Origin: Stratiolaelaps scimitus
Taxonomy: Eukaryota > Arthropoda > Arachnida > Mesostigmata > Laelapidae
Length of the DNA stretch: 64,000 nt
Direction of reading: 5' to 3'
NCBI GenBank assembly: GCA_019614645.1
Contig: JABWDB010000008.1
Span: 9,424,001-9,488,000, forward strand
The notes under the pieces are model-generated. The model ran no database searches. It was not told where the DNA came from and was given only the letters and a program-made list of their open reading frames with translations. The position numbers and the translations under genes are program-made. The number at the start of each line of letters is the position of its first letter. Position 1 is the first letter of the stretch. Of the stretch, positions 11,029 to 22,740 are shown in pieces.

Positions 11029-12150
11029 CAATTCTTTCAATTGAACAATGTTTAATAACTTGTATGAAATGTTGGCGTTTTTATAAGCCACTTGCCGTTC
11101 TCGAATACTGTGCATAGATGGTGTCGTAGCTCGAACTAGTCTGACTCGTTATTATAGAGAATATTGTCATTTTGACCATATATATATATATAGACGAGGT
11201 CGTCATCGTCAGGTTCCATATGTAACACCTTGGGGGTTGCGATTCAGCTCCTGCCTTTGCGGCACAAAGAATTCCATCCAATAATTTTGCTATAGAGTGC
11301 ATCGCGTAGTATCTTAAAGTCAGCCATGGTACAGTTTGTGTCTCGTCATGCATGTCGATAGGTATATAGGTATGTTCCAACCGAGTGCACAAGGTCGCAT
11401 GCGGCTGACGGCATAGATGCTTCGGTCAATCCATTGCTACTGGAAGAACAACATGACGACGGTTCCAGGCCTTACGTGATAATTGTTAGGATAAGCTGGA
11501 TAGTGCCCATCTGATCCTAACCATTATTCCATAACCGATACCTGGAGCTGCCGTCCTGCTGCGATACCGTCGGCGTCAAATGTTGGCTGAGGGTCAGCCA
11601 TGTAGCCTCTGGTAGCCTCCAGTAGTGGGGTAGAACCCGCAAGCACCAAACTCCGCTGTCGGTTCAAGTAGTGATACACTGTGCCCAAATAGAAAAAGGA
11701 ACATGTTTTGCAGCTGTCACTATATATATATAGCCGACGTAATTTTGCTGTTATTTAACTGAACGTAGATAGTAGAAAAAAAATGCTTGAGCTATGTACG
11801 GAAACGGCCAACACTTATGATCGTTAAGGCTTGGTCGTTAAAGTTTCAGCTAAGCGAGTTCTTCTGCTCGTCGCTTGCCAGCCATCGAAACTCTCTTTCA
11901 CCCAGCGAGTTCCTATCACGGAGTCACAACGAAGAGGCCAAGATTCGACCGGGGCTTAGCCAGCCGGTATCGGCCATGCAGCTCGAGATCGGGGTTCGTT
12001 TTGTAGATCGCCGAACGAATACATGTATTCTCAATCATTGCAATTAGACAACGATAGGCTTCAATATGAATTCATAATAGGACACCGCTGGAACGCTAAC
12101 AACCAGTACAATTAACTTCCAATAATCATCTACTCCCTGTTTTCCTGCAT
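11029..12150. other. unassigned stretch
   Basis: The minus strand has an open frame of 103 codons at 11081-11392 that partly reads through a TA tract at 11179-11192. Neighbouring sequence at 11400-11690 is fairly open in several minus-strand frames but broken by stops, as in a decayed repeat. I cannot name a gene here. Confidence 0.4.
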
Positions 12151-12265
12151 CTCTCATCCCTCTCTTTCTCTCCCTCGCTCTCGCTCTCTATCGACTACAA
12201 AGACAAAGACAACAACAGCTTTAATGGTCATTCAAGGCGCTCTTTGACGTGACGATGTCGTCAGT
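12151..12265 (+). promoter_or_regulatory. possible promoter: CT-rich tract and TCAGT initiator
   Basis: A pyrimidine-rich tract at 12151-12190 is followed by TCAGT at 12261-12265, the common arthropod initiator. A strong splice acceptor with a branch-like tgctaat and ttttctggcag ends at 12446, so a non-coding first exon ending near 12350 (ggg|gttagc) could splice to the exon carrying the 12462 reading frame. Confidence 0.3.
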
Positions 12266-12461
12266 ACAGCCGTCGTTGATGAGCGAACGCAGCCATTGTT
12301 GTGATTTGAAGTTGAGCCGTATCAGCGACGTTTCACAAGAACCAATTCGGGGTTAGCTTGCACCTATGCTTAGCGTTGGTGTCTGACCCGAGTGTGCGGA
12401 CCTTCCAGCTCGCAAGTTTTTTTCGGCTGTGCTAATTTTCTGGCAGATAGATGATCCCGAT

Positions 12462-12611
12462 ATGAGCAGGACCCTCGTTCCAGAGGGATCCGCTTTGCAA
12501 GGTGCAACGATTAACGTTGTCACCCAGACCACATTTCTTCAATCTACACTCGGCTACATCGTCGTAATTCTCGTCATACTCATCTTGCTTGCACTCTTCC
12601 TGCTGGTATGA
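12462..12611 (+). CDS. candidate tail-anchored membrane microprotein, 49 residues
   Basis: The ATG at 12462 has G at -3 and starts a frame of 49 residues. Residues 1-30 are polar (MSRTLVPEGS start, then a Thr/Gln-rich part). Residues 31-49 are almost purely hydrophobic (GYIVVILVILILLALFLLV), ending directly at the stop. That is the layout of a single-pass tail-anchored peptide. The exon is preceded by a strong acceptor at 12446. A five-codon upstream frame (12451-12465) ends in TGA that overlaps this ATG as ATGA. The family is not recognised. An alternative reading is that CTG|GTATGAG at 12604-12613 is a splice donor, so the frame would be an internal exon of a larger membrane protein entered in phase 0 from upstream. 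Confidence 0.4.
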   Translation: MSRTLVPEGSALQGATINVVTQTTFLQSTLGYIVVILVILILLALFLLV

Positions 12612-14729
12612 GACAATATAGTCGTTCAAACGACTGGCTAATCATAAACAGCTTACTCTTCCCTTATATCTAGTAGATGACGGTGATGCTCACCACGATG
12701 AATGCTTAATGGCCCTTTAATCATTCGATTCAATGAGTTGTGCAACTCGGCAGAAAGAGGAACTGTCTTCGTAGAGGGCAGAGAGAGACATGGTTCATTA
12801 ATTTTTTTTATCGGATATAGCATTATACTATGTTGGAAGACACTACAAAGTTTAGCTATTTGCATTCGATTTGGCATATGGTCCTATTAAACTAATTCTA
12901 TATGGGAGGGTTACGCTTTTGTGTGAGAAAGAAGGTATTTGTTGTTCCGGTGAACAGGTATATCGTATCGGTAGATATACGATAAACTTGCATTTTGTTT
13001 TGTTCATATTAGGTTGAGGTGAACATTGGTGAAATGTAGCTTATTACTATAACCGAAAAATGTGAGCGGGATTGGGGCCAGGGTGCGTCGGATTTGCCCG
13101 CGCAAACAGCATGGTTTACTAGAGGCATTGTAAAGGTGTAGCGTAATTATGTTCAGACGAGGCTGACAATATAGCGATATGTCTGAGGGCATGCACGTGA
13201 GAGCTGGCAGTCTTCGAATTGTTTCTCAGTTAAGAAGAGCACTATCCCGAAATATCATAGACCCGTGGTTCCAAATCGTTTTCGGGTTGCGAGTATTTAC
13301 AGTAGAGGAAGACACTTTCAAGCAGCAAGACTGTCAGAGTAAGAACCGTGCGTTAGTCATGATTAGCTCGAATCAATACCTCTCCATACGTTCGGCTTTT
13401 CAAAACCATTGTGATCACACGCGTGTTTTTGAGGATGCCCATTGAAACTCAAATACGAGGTTAGATTCAAAAATGTGGATAATGTCTGGTTTATAGAGTC
13501 CCCTTTTTTATCTTTTTCTCTCTCTTTCTGATACTGCAAAATTACACTTCACTACAAATTCGCCCCAAGTTACCGAGTGCCTCCGTTCGAAACTCCACTT
13601 AAAATATCACTCCACTTTATAAAATAATCCGGAACACGTAACTCGGCCATCGTATCAATTCCCAAACAGTTCACAATCGCCACATACGCCATGCACTCGA
13701 CGGACAGCAGGCAAGTGTAAAATTTCTCTGTCGTATATCTGTATCTACATATTCAATGTTTTCACTGTGCCACATCAGCTGTGTCTTTGCCTGTGCTGTG
13801 CGCTGGCGTTACTCTACTTTCGCGAGGCTCCCGCGCAGCGGAATGACAATAAAAGCCGGATTGTCCCACACGTTAGGAAAAGCTGGAAAAGTTTGCGGGA
13901 TGCCGAAGAAGCTTCGCGCCTCATTACTCGATAAGTGGAATCGTCAGAGGACTGGGTGTGTGTGAACCTCGAATAAATTCAAGCTTATCAATTTAGACTC
14001 TTATAGGTGCACTATATAGAGCTCTATCAGTTAAGTAAATGCGCTATCGATTGGGACAATCGCAAGTGTGTTCAGTTTAAACCGAAAATGAGGACTCGAC
14101 ATTCAATTCCGTGTGACTTGCCTTGGAGGTGGCGAAGTTTTCTTGATGCGGTGATATTTATAAACTGTAGTTCACTACAGATCGCTATACGATTTCAGCA
14201 TTCTCCTTTGGCAAGGTGATATTTAGCATCTATCGAATAGTGCAATCTTGCCGCACGCGGTTATGTAACGCAGTTCTAAAATGTGCAAGCATTGGAGCGT
14301 GTCGTTTAGAGGTATAGGCTCTCCGCAAAGTATTATTATTAGTATTATTGCGAGTGTAGTCAGGCCTTGAAGCTTTAAAAAATAAGCAGACTTTTTTCTC
14401 AGCTTTCTCTGAAAGGCCAAACTTAGATAGTAACGCGTATTTCAAGGTAGAGATAAAGTGTGTGAAAGATCACCCGTTGCGGATAGTTACTCAAAATTGC
14501 ACCCACTTTTCTGAGATTCACGTTGTGCGACTCGCTAACCATCCTGCAGTCCCGAAGAGATCACCGTGCTCCTGTACTTCCATCCTCGTCTATATAATAC
14601 TAATTAAAGGCGAAATAATCACGCTCAGATTCCAGGTCTGAGCGTGGCGACTTGCCGCGCGTTGCTAAATAGCTGATAATATCGCATCAAATGTTGTTAC
14701 TATGAGAATCTTAAATAAAATGACTATCT
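12612..14729. other. non-coding or unassigned stretch
   Basis: The first part is probably the 3' flank of the microprotein frame, with an ATTAAA variant poly(A) signal near 12885. The longest ATG frame is 88 codons at 13179-13445 with no recognisable motif. I see nothing else to report. Confidence 0.5.
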
Positions 14730-14734
14730 TCCCT

Positions 14735-15110
14735 TGTCCCTATTATGTTATACCAGTCTGTGCACTTACTACAGTTACCAGGCAACAACATTAACCGCCT
14801 CGACGACTCGCACATGTATTCGGTCACGGCAACGGGCCAGCTTTGCACGCGGTACTCTCACTTATACAAAGCTCTGCTGCTGTACGGCTTCGTGCCCATG
14901 CGGTACTGGATGGTACGGTCTTGCAAAACGGTCTGGCGACCTTGAGCCTAAGGCTATCACGGTCCCTAGCTCCTGACAGACCAGAGTGTCCGGTTGTCCA
15001 GCATGTCTGCCCAATATGGTCACTCTCTTTGCGTTTTTGTGAGCTTGTACAACCTACCTTAAGCAGTCCTTCATATGGTATGGTCTCGGTCTCCCATTGG
15101 TCTCAAACCT
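14735..15110 (+). pseudogene. possible decayed non-LTR reverse-transcriptase fragment
   Basis: Different plus-strand frames give successive pieces that resemble the fingers/palm entry of LINE reverse transcriptases: LYKALLLYGFVP in one frame, HAVLDGTV plus NGL in the next, then GDLEPKAITV in the third. Together they recall the usual pattern of a GFVP turn, a short strand, KNGxGD and NYRPI. Frame changes within about 120 bases mean it cannot be functional. The call rests on pattern memory only. Confidence 0.3.
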
Positions 15111-15467
15111 AGATCCCGTTTTGTCGATAGTAGTCCCTAGCGGCCAGGGCCGTACGCCTTCCACAAACATAATTCAACGCCGTCCATGACGTGAACAACG
15201 AGGCTTGTCACCGCAGGTAGAAACAGCAAGCGCCCAGGTTTTGCCTTAACCTGTGACCGACCTTGATCACCGAGCCGGCTTACAGCCGTCCGCATTCTCA
15301 ATCTCCTGGCTGGCATCGGTGGTCCAGTGGTCGTCGGTTACTTACTAGCCCGAAGGCCTCATTGCCACTAACGGCCTCTATCCTACCGTTGCCAAGAAAG
15401 TCGGATCGTTTATGGCTGACGGTAACCAATTTAAACGCAAATTTGTCATACTACTTAGTCCGTAAAT

Positions 15468-15514
15468 AAAAAAAAAGTATATGTATATATACTTTTTACA
15501 TATACTTTTTTTTT
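15468..15514. repeat. perfect inverted repeat, 18-bp arms, 11-base loop
   Basis: The left arm at 15468-15485 is nine A then gtatatgta. The right arm at 15497-15514 is tacatatac then nine T. The arms are exactly complementary. Transcribed RNA would form a strong hairpin. It may be the terminus of a small element or a foldback. Confidence 0.9.
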
Positions 15515-18500
15515 TGTACCGACCTACAAATCAAGATAAACTGGCCGCTCACAATACCTTGTGGGATGGCCCCCGTTCCTTTGCCTGGACTACTTCTCCA
15601 TGTGGCACAGGCTTCCACTTGGAGGTCGGCTATGCACGTGTACGCTCGTCCACACATGGCTGTATGTTTGTGTGATGACCATCATATCCCCCCAACTCGC
15701 ACCTAACTTCTCTCTATCGTCGCGCTCCGCCATTTAGCGCCCCACAGCTCGGGCACAAGTAGAAGATATATGTATCTCTAGAAGAGTCAGAAGTAGTAAC
15801 AGAGGAAACCTGAGCCGTGGGACCCGCACGCATCACGATCCTGGAAGCCACCAACACCTTCCTCACATCCCCCGCTAACAGGACCTGGGAGCTCGGGGCG
15901 GTGTGTATTTAACAGGAGCAGTATGGATGGATAACCACAGGGTTCCGCTGGCTGTTGGTCATTATCGTCATCATCATCAACAAGATCCGCTCGTTCGCTG
16001 ATTCATTCGGTCGTTGTTGTAAGGGTGACACCCATGAGCGACAAAGGGAACCACAAGCGTTTAGGGGACAGGGCAGGCATCGAACAACAACAACGAGCCG
16101 CACTTCGTTAACTGGCTCAAGTTGAATAGGAGAAGATGTATTTTTCACGTGGTAAGAAGGCACGGTATGAGAAAGCATTAGACAGAGACATCTCGACACA
16201 TTCATTCGAGTCGTAGCGCGTCGGAGAGAAATCAGGGGGCGGAGATGGCGGCAGAGACCGGAGCGGATGATCACCCGAAAGAAAGAAGAGTTCCGGGGAA
16301 GTTGGTGAACACTTCTCAATGTGATACTGTTTCTTCGCTGTCTATGAGACTGCGTAGCCAGCCGTTGAGGTGGGATTACTGAAAAATGAATATACTGACC
16401 AGTGAACTAGCGACAGGGAATCGATGACCTTCATCTCGGAGCAGAAAAAATCGACTCTACAACCAGTATGAGATTTAGTATCGATGTCTATTTGATTCGA
16501 TTGCTTTATTAGTCGAGTGACTACTTGTGAATCCATGCTCACCCTGGCGCGAAAACAAGCCGTATTGGCTCATGTGGTAATCCCCGTGACCTTGACAGGG
16601 CGCCCTTTCAAGTCTACCATTACGTGGGTGGGTAATGCAAAGACGCATGACGGTTCGTGAGCCAGCTGGTTACACAATCGAATTCTCATAGGAGAGGTAC
16701 AGGCTGGACGTAAGTTGAACGAGCCATGCCTTGCTGTTTGCCACTTTGCTGAGATTCATACCTGCAGTGCCGGTTTCAGTTTAAAAAACGATTCCTGTGT
16801 ATCAAATTATCACGAAAAGTCCCTTATGTGCCCTTTAAATGCACTGAATGAGTCGTTTCTAAAGGACAGATATGCTTCTAATGAATTCAACGTCTCCGTA
16901 ATCATGAACCCCAACTCACCCGCTTTAATGGAAGGAATACCCAAGAATCGGTGTGCACCTTGATCTCATCTATGCCCATGTTGCTCGGTTCCTCATTCCT
17001 CGCTCAGCTGTTACGTGAACTAAACCCGCTACATCACTCCCAATATCGGCCAGTTCTGTCACTGCGCATATAGACATTGTGCGTAATAATAAATTGATTA
17101 GCGAGTGAAATTAAGCAAACCTTCTTCCACCAATTTGCTGAAATCCTTCGTAGCGTTGATTTTATCCGAGCAGAGGGTAGTCACTGGAACCATGCGCCTA
17201 CTGCTAACATTAAAATTGCATTTATCTATTTGAAAGAAGTGCAGTTGGCTGGGACCCGTGATCGGTGTATGATAGACCAGGTCGATCGTAAACACAAGGG
17301 GTTGTGTTTGTTTTCCGTAACTTCCTTTGTGGAAATAGCGATGCATTTGTGTTCCCAGCTAGCATAGCTGGGCCTATGTTTCGTTTAGTAGCGTAAGCAG
17401 GTATCTACGCACCTTTTTGCTTGACACCTTTACCTCGGCTCTTGTTGCTGGCTGGCGAGAGCCAGCAGCAACCGCAACCGAATGATTGTGGCTAATGCTG
17501 GGTGCCTCTCGCATCGGCGGCACCGTCGTCTTTTCTCTTGGCTATTCTTCGTAGAGAGTCTTTTTCATCCGACAGAACCGAATCAATTCAATCTAGGACT
17601 GCCATCGGTAAAAGAACAGCGGCGCGGTCCCCCTTTATCCCGCACTAAATTGCCTAAAGAAACAAACCATTCAGCAGCGACAAGTAGCGAGAGAAGAAAG
17701 GCCGGCAACGTTATGGCAACAGCCCCCAGCTACGATCAGGGAAGGTGTGAGGGAAGGAGCTGTTCACACAGATGGTGAGCGGCTCGTTGACAGGCGGACT
17801 GTGGGTAGGCAGCTAGCTACGTCTCGGTCTCAGTACCCAGAAGCATCAGACAGATCGTGTGCGAGTCGGATCTACAATTTTGCGGTGGATTTTACGGCGC
17901 CTGCGAATCCGAGATGAGCTGCTAACGAAATGGATGACGGTGATAACATCTGAATTCGGTACTGGCACTAACGTTTGCCACCTCGTCTCATGATCTTTCT
18001 CTCCCAAGCAGTCTTTCTTTCTTTCTCTGAGTCTCACGTATATTCAACCTCACACTTTCACTCTCCTGATGCCCTAGGGATCGTAAAGGCAGATTTATTT
18101 GTTGAACATGCTTTGCTATAGGCTTTACTAGATGGACTTACTTGAGGTGTTGGGAGTTCCACCGCGCGTTCAATGGACCGCGTTTACCTTGCGTGCGTTA
18201 CGCGACTTCGAAGATCGTTGTAGAACTGATTCGGCGTTTGATCGTGGGCAGACTGCTTCGATGCAAGTTAGTCCGTAGGTATGTTATTGGCAAGGGGAAC
18301 TTGCTTAATGATGGGGACGTCAGATTCTTATCGGTAGTTCTATGGTCGATGGAATGGATTGCTCACGAGTCCGGCTCACCGAAGACAGACTATGAGTGCG
18401 TAGCTGGGGGTAATCGATACTTTCGAAATGGAGAAAAAAAACCATAAAATATACCAATCGGATGAAGTAGTCCTGACGCCATTTGCTTTCTGGCTGGTGT

Positions 18501-18916
18501 AAATACTATCGTAATACGGGAAACTCCCCTTAACTATTTGTTGTGTGCAGCAGCCGCTGTTCCCGGCCATCCAGCACATCAAGGTCCGAACGAACATGAG
18601 CTGAACATTGTCCAAGTGCTAAAATATAGTCGGCCAACTGAATTTCTCTGATTACGCGTTTAGTTGTATTTGAATTTAATATTTGATTTCTAACGGGAAT
18701 TTTGAGTTACGGAAATTTTGAGCTAATCTGTCGAATGTAATTATTTGACATAGCTGAATCAACCAGTTGCATTCGAAGAATGCAGAACCATGCAGAATGA
18801 CTTTCCGATGAGAGGGACACCTCAAAGGCGAATCATTGTTAAAAATGAATCTTATTATAATCAATATTAAAACGATAGGTCGCGTCAATAGTATTGGCAT
18901 ACACTCGGGACGCAGT
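15515..18916. other. unassigned stretch
   Basis: No gene is recognised. Short open frames exist at 16715-16963 (plus strand, no ATG start, several cysteines) and 17098-17346 (minus strand, 82 codons, ending NFTR with two N-glycosylation-type sequons). Neither has a supporting splice structure or family. CT-rich DNA lies near 18000-18065. Confidence 0.4.
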
Positions 18917-18932
18917 TATACCATCTGTTTCT

Positions 18933-18988
18933 GAGGCCTGTCAGATAGGGGAACAGCTGAGGGTCAGCTCGAAACAAAAAAAAAAAGT
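18933..18988 (+). mobile_element. 5'-truncated retroelement 3' end with poly(A) and target-site duplication, copy 2
   Basis: The insert begins gaggcctgtcagatagggg and ends in an eleven-A run followed by gt. It is flanked by a 15-base direct repeat with one mismatch: ataccatctgtttct at 18918-18932 and atatcatctgtttct at 18989-19003. A poly(A) end, a target duplication of this size and severe 5' truncation are the hallmarks of target-primed reverse transcription. The core repeats at 5251-5289 on the opposite strand. Confidence 0.7.
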
Positions 18989-19003
18989 ATATCATCTGTT
19001 TCT

Positions 19004-21296
19004 ACCTCTAATGCTATGCTTATGAATAAATAAAGCGAGATTCTCCCACCAATGTCCCACTTCGCCGTGCTGCTATTTTCAATCGAATTTTTCCGAAAAC
19101 CAAACTGTCCCTTCTAAAAGTTCACGTTTAAACCACAACTAATTCGATGGAGATTTGTTCACGTAGATTGCACTTGGCGGCATATAAGGGTGTATGCGTC
19201 GCGTATGAAGCTAATTGCATTCGTGCCGCATCGCCCTCAAATCACCCTGTAAAATATCAAATTAATCGACCGATTGGTGCACAACCATCAGCATTCGCGA
19301 GTCTCGCGCGCACCTCCCCCCGCCCCGCCTCCCTTCAAAGCGTCCAACCTTTTGCCGTTGTGTTGTGGCGATTCTCCTGCTACCGCTATCGGCGTTATTG
19401 TTGCAACTATCATTGGTCGCACTCTGCTTTGGATTTTCGCTCCTTTAACTCAACAACGCTCGCCGCACACGGGTTGTGACCAAGACACAGATTCGGCATT
19501 GGCCAATGTCTCATTGGCGTATCGTGGTCGGTTTTCGCTTTGCTCACGGTGAAGAATCGAGGATCAATTTAGTGGCGGTAGCGTACCCAGGAGGCATTTT
19601 CAATTTTCCTCGATTGCTGCTGCTCTTACATCTTCGATCTGGGCAGCTAGCAAGAACGCTAGCGAATTTGAAATGGGCGAATTCGCCTCGAGCAACGAAA
19701 CCGCCGAGGTAAATACACAAGACCACACACAGATGTTGTGGACGGACGGAGGACGAAGTGGTCGTCATCGGCGAAACGCCTGAACATTCGTAAGAGGAGG
19801 AGTGCTTCTGCTGGAGGTGCTGCTGGGTCGGGCTCGCTTTTTAATTATAACTAATTCTAAATTGGATTTTTATTACATCTGTGCATTTCTCATCGCACCA
19901 CATTGACCGAAGAGACAGGGCCAATATTCTGACACCTCGATAGAGTTACGGTCCACTTTAGTTGGCTATGCTGGTACAGTATATTTATTTTCTCTGTGGC
20001 GAAACGAAACCAAAGCATGGCTACCTATTTTCATTCTCTTGAGGCTAACGTTTGCTGTTTCTTTAGTTGAATGGTAATTTCTTTTTTAGCTATAATCGTA
20101 CTTGTCTTCCTGGGCATATTTTTATAATTCAGATGCCAATAAATGTAGATCTTAGGGCAGCCAGAAAGGCGAATATTCAAAATACGACGTACACTTGGAA
20201 GGCAAATGGCTAACAATTGTGGCCCGGGTAATAGCCGGGTTAATTAGTAACGAAGTCAAACTTAATTGAACACTATGCTTAAGGGGAGTATGATACGATG
20301 CGCATACGGAAGTCCGCCAACCATGAAATTAATTTATTGACCCCTCTTACCACCGCCGGAAGTGGTGCAGATTCTCTTTTATGGGATTTGGCTGTTGACC
20401 CTCTATCTGAGTTCAATGGCAGAATCAGTTTCAAAGATATTGCCGGTCCCCAAAAAAGACACGGCTGCCTTCAGCATAACTGGTATCAGCAAACCTCGAA
20501 AATATTGTCCATGACCAAATCCTCTCCTGAATAAATACAATCTTTAATACTCTGGAACCTAGACCTCGACAGATCCCGAGTTTTGACGTTATCCAAGGCG
20601 ATTTCACGAACCCAGCTTAAACCCTTCGAATGGAGATACAAAATGCATGCGAACGGACGACTGGATATAGTGAAGTTCAAGAACAAAAGCCAGCCTCTGC
20701 AGGCAAAACAACCTGCCCGATAAGAAAGCCTCCTTGGCACTCGCGGACGCCATTCATAATCGAGAGGAATAGATAACGAGTGATGAGTTGTGTGTCGCGA
20801 CAACTTGCACAAGGCTTGTTGCATTTTATTATTGATTTCAGGGTGTTATACATGTTTTCTGCTTGTTGTTGTTGTTGTCGTTGTTATTGTTGTTGTTCTT
20901 CTTTATTGTAGAAAAATAAATATAATTGTGAGCTCTTTACAACTGTATACAACACTATGGGTGGTACGTGTGAATCGCATAGTATATGTGAGTTTTGCTA
21001 TGCACTCTAACTATTTATTTATATATATATATGTACATAGACAAGTGGTACTGCCCATTCAGACACAGCTATTGGCAATCGTAGGCTGCCGTTACGTACA
21101 GGGGGGTTGTTGTACAACGTAATACAGTACAAAAATATGACAGATAGCGACCAACGGCGTCATCAACAGTCGAGGCCTTACGTTCATACTATCGTGAAGA
21201 GCTTCGTCGATCAAGCCTTACAGGTGGGCGATACCTTACTTAGGCAAGTTGTGCACCATAGAGAAACTCTGCACCACCACCATACGTATTAAGGTA
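19004..21296. other. unassigned stretch
   Basis: There is GC-rich DNA at 19290-19500 and an open frame of 78 codons at 20298-20534. An overlapping 112-codon minus-strand frame at 20486-20824 lacks a family match. A GTT-type repeat lies at about 20860-20905. No gene can be supported. Confidence 0.45.
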
Positions 21297-21300
21297 AGGT

Positions 21301-21432
21301 AAGGCTTCATTGATTTATTAAAGGAACTGCATACAATGCTTAAGTTCTCTTATATGTCATACAACGGGATTCGAACCTGCGGCCTCTGGCTTTTTACAGT
21401 CAGAGACTCAGCCGTTATTATGGACGATACTG
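21301..21432 (-). mobile_element. tRNA-derived SINE, copy 1 (head and tail)
   Basis: On the minus strand, a tRNA-like head contains an anticodon-arm-like hairpin (gtctctgac, a loop with tgtaaaaa, gccagaggc). This leads to a perfect B box GGTTCGAATCC at 21377-21367, the internal RNA polymerase III promoter element. A non-tRNA tail follows: gttgtatgacatataagag, a stretch ending cagttcctttaataaat, and a short tandem cctta end. The tail recurs at 63877-63941 and in part at 27851-27914. The head recurs at 59612-59690. Confidence 0.7.
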
Positions 21433-22231
21433 ATCGCTGTCGCTGCCGCTATCACTCATTGGGACGTCTGATTTGATCCTGTCTGGTGTCCGGGCGATGT
21501 GTCATCGATCTCCCCAGTGTACCCGTCAAGCGAGAAGTTCTCGAGAGAGAACAAACATGAACTGCTCAAACAGTCTTCAGATGCGTTTATCAAATAACGA
21601 CTATGGTATATTTCGGCAGCCGTTAGCCCTTTAAATTGCACAACATTTATTTTTGTTGTTTTGCTAAAATGGAGATCGGACGGGGACATATGAATCACGC
21701 TGGGAGTCAAGCTAGCATTACAAGCTGGTATTAGTTTCAAGTCACTTCGGACGACGTAATTATGACCGCATGACGGCTGATACAGGTGCATGCTATTAAT
21801 TTTGACATAATATTGACCACGTATACAAACAACTTAGTCCACAGTTTATGAAACAGAGTTACAATACAATACTTTGTTCATTGTTGACAATACAAATTGT
21901 TGATTGTTTTTGCTTGTAAAGCTTCTGCCAATGAGAATCGCCTCAACGGGTTCTATAGCTTGATTGTCGCTTATTCCCTTCCAGCGTATTCATTCACGTA
22001 CATCATGTGTCCAGCGTGATTTGATAACGTGCATGCGGTCTGTGAGCTTCGCGCCCAATTTTCTCCACAAAAAATCTATCTAATATTGACCGCCCAGCTG
22101 CAGCTTGTCTCTACAGAGCTACTTCATACGTAATACACATACGCCATCTGACTTCCTCTATAGTGCATCAACAATATCATCATGTCCATTTTTTATATAG
22201 AATTCTGACAGGCGGCAAACAGCAGCGAGTG
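21433..22231. other. non-coding 3' flank of the homeobox gene
   Basis: A 111-codon minus-strand frame at 21456-21791 has no recognisable motif. Otherwise I see nothing in this stretch. Confidence 0.4.
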
Positions 22232-22297
22232 GTTTAGTTTCTAGTTAACTTTATTTAGTTTTTAGTTTAGTGTATAGTTTCTAGTATATAGTTTACT
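22232..22297. repeat. degenerate TAGTTT-rich repeat block
   Basis: The motif tagttt, often inside tagtttctagt, recurs at least seven times in 66 bases without a fixed period. Confidence 0.7.
22250..22255 (-). terminator. candidate poly(A) signal AATAAA of the homeobox gene
   Basis: AATAAA on the minus strand lies 485 nt downstream of the TAG stop at 22741-22743. No closer canonical hexamer was noticed. It lies inside the TAGTTT-rich block. Confidence 0.35.
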
Positions 22298-22740
22298 CTA
22301 TATGGTTCACCGAATTGAAAATCAAATGCATACGCCCAATTACTTCGATTTGCACAATCGAAGCGCCACGGTGATCCGCTTCCCTTCTAGACTTGTTCGA
22401 AAATATTTTCTCTTTGCCCATCCATTCGACGCGGTTGAACCGGGAGCTGAAACCGTAGCTCTGTCCTTTAATGTGTCTAAACCTTCAAAAAAGAACTATA
22501 TAATGAAAGATTGTAGGTTTTAAAAATGAACCTCGTTGCTCAGCCTGTAACACTACGGTATGCTTCATGTAACTGCTGCTGTTTGGTGCTTTTTGGAGGT
22601 TGCAGATACTCATAGGATGTGGTTACATAGTTCATGAGATACGCATAGGGTTAGCATTAATTAAATCCCCAACTATCGTATTTGTTTAATTATCGTATTT
22701 TATCTATTTGAGTGGGTGGTGCACGTATTCATGTGTCCGT

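Noticed and set aside
21301..21432. Functional tRNA gene on the minus strand
   Set aside because: The B box is perfect but there is no acceptor stem and the anticodon loop is abnormal. Repetition of the head and tail elsewhere marks it as a SINE.
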